A stretch of DNA of 10,140 bases from an uncultured Clostridia bacterium (lineage in GTDB: Bacteria; Bacillota; Clostridia; Christensenellales; UBA1242). The number at the start of each line of letters is the position of its first letter. Position 1 is the stretch's first letter. Under the pieces are notes generated by a model that saw nothing but the letters and a program-made list of their open reading frames with translations, had not been told where the DNA came from and did no database searches. The translations under genes and the position numbers were made by a program. Below, piece after piece: positions 9,201-10,140 of this stretch. Where the stretch lies: NCBI GenBank assembly GCA_947625955.1, contig CANQQH010000029.1, positions 1 through 10,140 of the forward strand, written 5' to 3'.

Positions 9201-9647
9201 AATTCGGGCTCAAATGGGCAAAATAATCAAAACGGGCAGCAAAATAATCAACAAAACCAAAACAACCAACAAAATAATCAGCAGAACCAGAACAGTCAGC
9301 AAAACAATCAGCAAAATCAAAATTCTCAAAATAATTCAAATGCTGGCAGCGGAAATAGCAACCAACAAAATAGTTCAAACGGGCAGAATAGCCAAAACGG
9401 ACAAAACCAGTCAAACGCTCAAAATAGCCAAAATGGGCAAAACAACCGAAGCGGGCAGAATGGCTCGTCAAATAGTTCGCAAGGCTCAGGTGGGGGCGGT
9501 TCGCAAGGCTCATCCAGTCAAGGTTCTGGTGGAAGCGGTTCGCAAGGCTCAGGCACAGGCGGTGGTTCAACTGGTGGAAGTGGAGCGCAAGCTGGAAAAC
9601 CTCCAAAAGCCGAAGATGTTGACATCCCACAAAGACCAAATAAATAA
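6297..9647 (+). CDS. VirB6/TrbL-like polytopic membrane protein with Gly/Asn/Gln-rich C-terminal tail
   Basis: This protein has 1116 residues and is a paralogue of the upstream giant protein. Hydrophobic segments lie at about 40-90 (likely two passes), 118-138 and 162-187. An external domain of about 390 residues follows, then membrane segments at about 575-597, 604-620, 637-659 and 685-712. The core contains RRILDITLLAITYPAVLS, matching the equivalent Arg-Asp-Pro stretch of its neighbour. From about 715 onward the chain is probably cytoplasmic: a charged helical part to about 812, a Gly/Asn/Ser-rich linker (about 815-866), an ordinary charged stretch (about 867-947), then an Asn/Gln/Ser/Gly-rich tail to the end. 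The tail looks disordered. VirB6/TrbL proteins form part of the inner-membrane channel of type IV secretion systems, and the position behind a VirB4-like gene supports that role here. The gene is the last of its operon, and a terminator follows. A strong SD supports the start. Alternative: a related membrane protein whose transport role has been lost or changed. Confidence 0.68.
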   Translation: MRFSFLTNFCNSIASKMMGISSLAAINSNSSIESPNSFWGTVWLLIKNSVADLGTTIWEFIVRLIYFVMKWVLTVIDFLFIFCRQMIGLNTEFKSLDEITSQDLIFKFVFNDTVIRVIKGMIGLAIVLIIFFGIFAIIKSEYDFASNGSPNSKNKVFASMLKSLFLLVLVPVISIGGIIMSNALLKTLYMATAGGADTTLGTQIFVASGYNSQAYRLYADNDLKIPITYNFEDVKDTVPINWAANADAGELDKAYQAFNASDEWNLGLTTFVMFQTNGFSQMSTIDELDEAAKEAGGASSYHGHYDIGLFSKRAEYYVMADVMDYALKQNKKIYFKTAEEVYESYYSVYNDASLPSSVRNSLPNYMPIQKNDQNTSYNFEVSYLGDNKATSYSHLAGTRDEANGAVFLVAVEKNIDFVDVAGEEQHRSYFYPLISGENFYSDYYGRTRQLAVAKGFFDEGRYPTALKEEDNAVLCYRDKLNIPTLANLFPIISYDVPPDGTTRNLNNLIIKGGFKLLTGVDPDQIIPYVYYSFDIFNLFSKKAYNIMSIENGGIHLDYFFSQKNFTIDNLYELKDFNIVILIFACVILLGLLLRMMFGLARRILDITLLAITYPAVLSTYPLDNGSRFTSWVSRFVSKLLSVYGIVIGINIALLIAPIIDRIQIITPTMIEQNQLLNILPTGLTAMCLNAYVHIMFTLVLFSSIRGFAATISSIVANAKEQNDDIIASGDQVVKDLAKIPKGIGYVVSGQILFDAAGKAFKVAQNAVPGGALVADIISKKKHKNDMMKHDLKIAKAEEEVDKLVYKYTHPDEDEEKSDNDSSNSSGGNSGGGNNGGGSGNSSGNGSGGGNAGGNAAGGGAGGGSNPGLGMRDYVELGRAMFGKTSKEFQPARTAADFQYRPKEKQENPSFEDNIRVHTFSDGARSVKDGAKAVKEKAEKRREKKAAKNGNSGQSNGNSQNNQNDGQNSNSGSNGQNNQNGQQNNQQNQNNQQNNQQNQNSQQNNQQNQNSQNNSNAGSGNSNQQNSSNGQNSQNGQNQSNAQNSQNGQNNRSGQNGSSNSSQGSGGGGSQGSSSQGSGGSGSQGSGTGGGSTGGSGAQAGKPPKAEDVDIPQRPNK
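8745..8895 (+). repeat. Gly/Asn/Ser-rich low-complexity coding segment
   Basis: Codons for Gly, Asn and Ser dominate (residues about 815-866 of the 1116-residue protein), with repeated GGN, GGG and GSG groups. GGC/GGT-rich codons make this stretch locally GC-richer than its surroundings. It most likely encodes a flexible linker between the charged helical part of the tail and the next ordinary segment. Confidence 0.75.
9237..9326 (+). repeat. Three tandem 30-base units encoding QQNNQQNQN(N/S)
   Basis: Three adjacent in-frame units lie at 9237-9266, 9267-9296 and 9297-9326 (residues 981-1010). Each encodes QQNNQQNQN followed by N, S and S respectively. The copies differ by synonymous CAA/CAG and AAT/AAC changes, so the amino-acid pattern is better preserved than the DNA. 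Looser Asn/Gln/Ser/Gly repeats flank the units from about 9139 to 9470. Confidence 0.85.
9475..9580 (+). repeat. Ser/Gly/Gln repeat block near the C-terminus
   Basis: GTTCGCAAGGCTCA occurs at 9475-9488. A longer copy, GCGGTTCGCAAGGCTCA, occurs at 9496-9512 and 9535-9551. Together with intervening variants they encode repeated SQGSG-type groups. The near-identical DNA of these copies, unlike the synonymously diverged QQNNQQNQN units, suggests more recent duplication. Confidence 0.75.
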
Positions 9648-9650
9648 ACA

Positions 9651-9685
9651 AAAAATTCAACCTTTCAGGGTTGAATTTTTGTTTT
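9651..9685 (+). terminator. Rho-independent terminator of the secretion operon
   Basis: AAAAATTCAACC (9651-9662) pairs perfectly with GGTTGAATTTTT (9669-9680) around a six-base loop. This gives a 12-bp stem followed by further T residues (TTTTT after a single G). It begins three bases after the TAA of the 1116-residue gene. It closes that transcription unit and separates it from gap. The A-run on the left arm could give some function in the opposite direction, but no converging gene is present. Confidence 0.9.
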
Positions 9686-9717
9686 TATGCGAATTATTTG
9701 ATTAATTATTGAATTTA

Positions 9718-9744
9718 TTTGGATTTTTTTAAGAGTGGTATAAA
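9718..9744 (+). promoter_or_regulatory. Candidate promoter of gap
   Basis: TGGTATAAA contains an extended -10 type element (TG-n-TATAAA, hexamer 9739-9744), which can work with a poor -35. The nearest -35 candidate is TTTGGA (9718-9723) with a short 15-base spacer. The region upstream (about 9685-9730) is very AT-rich and contains two near copies of AATTATTTGA (9692-9701; 9704-9712). A second AT-rich -10-like run, TATATA, at 9750-9755 is an alternative. A promoter is expected here because a strong terminator precedes gap. Confidence 0.4.
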
Positions 9745-9764
9745 CTAGATATATAAACATTTTT

Positions 9765-9770
9765 GGAGGA
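9765..9770 (+). promoter_or_regulatory. Ribosome binding site of gap
   Basis: GGAGGA ends four bases before the ATG at 9775. It is a strong Shine-Dalgarno with normal spacing and confirms the start. Confidence 0.85.
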
Positions 9771-9774
9771 AAAT

Positions 9775-10140
9775 ATGGCAAAAATAAAAGTTGGAATCAA
9801 TGGCTTTGGAAGAATAGGAAGCCTTTTGTTGAGAGCATCGATTTTGAACAGCAAAAACATTCAAATTGTTGCAATCAACGACCCATTTTTGACTGTTGAC
9901 TATGCTGCATACATGTTGAAGCACGATAGTGTTCATGGCGAGTTTGATGCAGATATCAAGGTTGAAGGAAACTATCTTGTTGTGAACTCAAACAAGATAA
10001 GATATTTCAGCGAAATGAATCCAGAAGATATCGACTGGAAGGGAGCAGGCGCTGAGGTTGTTGCTGAGGCAACAGGAAAGTTCACAAAGAAAGAAGATGC
10101 CGAGCGTCACTTGAAAGGCGGGGCAAAGAAAGTTGTTATA
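9775..10140 (+). CDS. gap: Glyceraldehyde-3-phosphate dehydrogenase, N-terminal 122 residues (3' end outside window)
   Basis: The product begins MAKIKVGINGFGRIGSLLLR, the Rossmann-fold NAD-binding signature (GxGxxG form, GFGRIG) of type I GAPDH. Further family landmarks are VAINDP at about residues 36-41 with the Asp that contacts the NAD ribose, YMLKHDSVHG, and the VVAEATGKF segment. The enzyme oxidatively phosphorylates glyceraldehyde-3-phosphate to 1,3-bisphosphoglycerate with NAD in glycolysis, in the cytoplasm. The catalytic SCTTN motif lies beyond the window, so activity cannot be judged from the fragment. The gene has its own SD and candidate promoter after a terminator, so it is a separate housekeeping unit from the secretion operon. 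The number of GAPDH genes in the genome is unknown. Confidence 0.97.
   Translation, partial: MAKIKVGINGFGRIGSLLLRASILNSKNIQIVAINDPFLTVDYAAYMLKHDSVHGEFDADIKVEGNYLVVNSNKIRYFSEMNPEDIDWKGAGAEVVAEATGKFTKKEDAERHLKGGAKKVVI

Noticed and set aside
9237..9580. Short tandem repeats considered as a CRISPR array or iteron origin.
   Set aside because: Units are in-frame multiples of three, contiguous without spacers, and encode a regular low-complexity protein pattern.
1..9647. Possible mycoplasma integrative element origin, since those also pair VirB4-like ATPases with large membrane proteins.
   Set aside because: Tryptophan is encoded by TGG throughout and the long frames are complete under the standard code. 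The overall composition is also not as AT-rich as Mollicutes DNA.
8914..9705. A 263-codon + strand open frame overlapping the Asn/Gln-rich tail and running through the terminator.
   Set aside because: Its Lys/Thr/Ile-rich product is simply the CAA/AAT repeats read in another frame, and it crosses the hairpin terminator.
9685..9730. AT-rich direct repeats (AATTATTTGA type) upstream of gap considered as an operator.
   Set aside because: The copies are short, imperfect and in very AT-rich DNA where such matches arise by chance. They are mentioned only as promoter context.

Overview
The window looks like chromosomal or integrated-element DNA from a low-to-medium GC Gram-positive-type bacterium, most likely an uncultured Bacillota lineage. 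The grounds are GGAGG-type ribosome binding sites, a classic hairpin-plus-T-run terminator, UGG used as the tryptophan codon in long open frames (which argues against UGA-recoding Mollicutes), and a GAPDH of bacterial type. The taxonomic placement is inference.

Four same-strand genes are visible. (1) Bases 1-288 are the 3' end of a gene whose product resembles the C-terminus of VirB4/TraE-type conjugation ATPases. (2) Bases 343-6285 encode a 1980-residue polytopic membrane protein. It has membrane segments at both ends and about 1,480 residues between them that are predicted to lie outside the cell. (3) Bases 6297-9647 encode an 1116-residue paralogue with the same layout. Its external domain is much shorter (about 390 residues), and it carries a long Gly/Asn/Gln/Ser-rich C-terminal tail. 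A strong terminator follows at 9651-9685. (4) From 9775 to the window edge is the start of gap, encoding glyceraldehyde-3-phosphate dehydrogenase, with its own candidate promoter and RBS.

The first three genes read as the end of a type IV secretion/conjugation operon: an energising VirB4 ATPase followed by two VirB6/TrbL-like inner-membrane channel components. The two large proteins are related to each other along their whole scaffold: N-terminal membrane block, two external motif blocks, C-terminal membrane block and start of the cytoplasmic tail. The first contains roughly 1,100 extra residues inserted into the external domain. Part of that insert (2701-3660) is clearly more AT-rich than its flanks. 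The gap gene is a separate housekeeping transcription unit and marks the boundary of the secretion cluster.

No tRNA, rRNA, CRISPR array, insertion sequence, attachment site or riboswitch was seen. The most interesting object is the tandem pair of unequal VirB6/TrbL-like proteins with the giant external insert.
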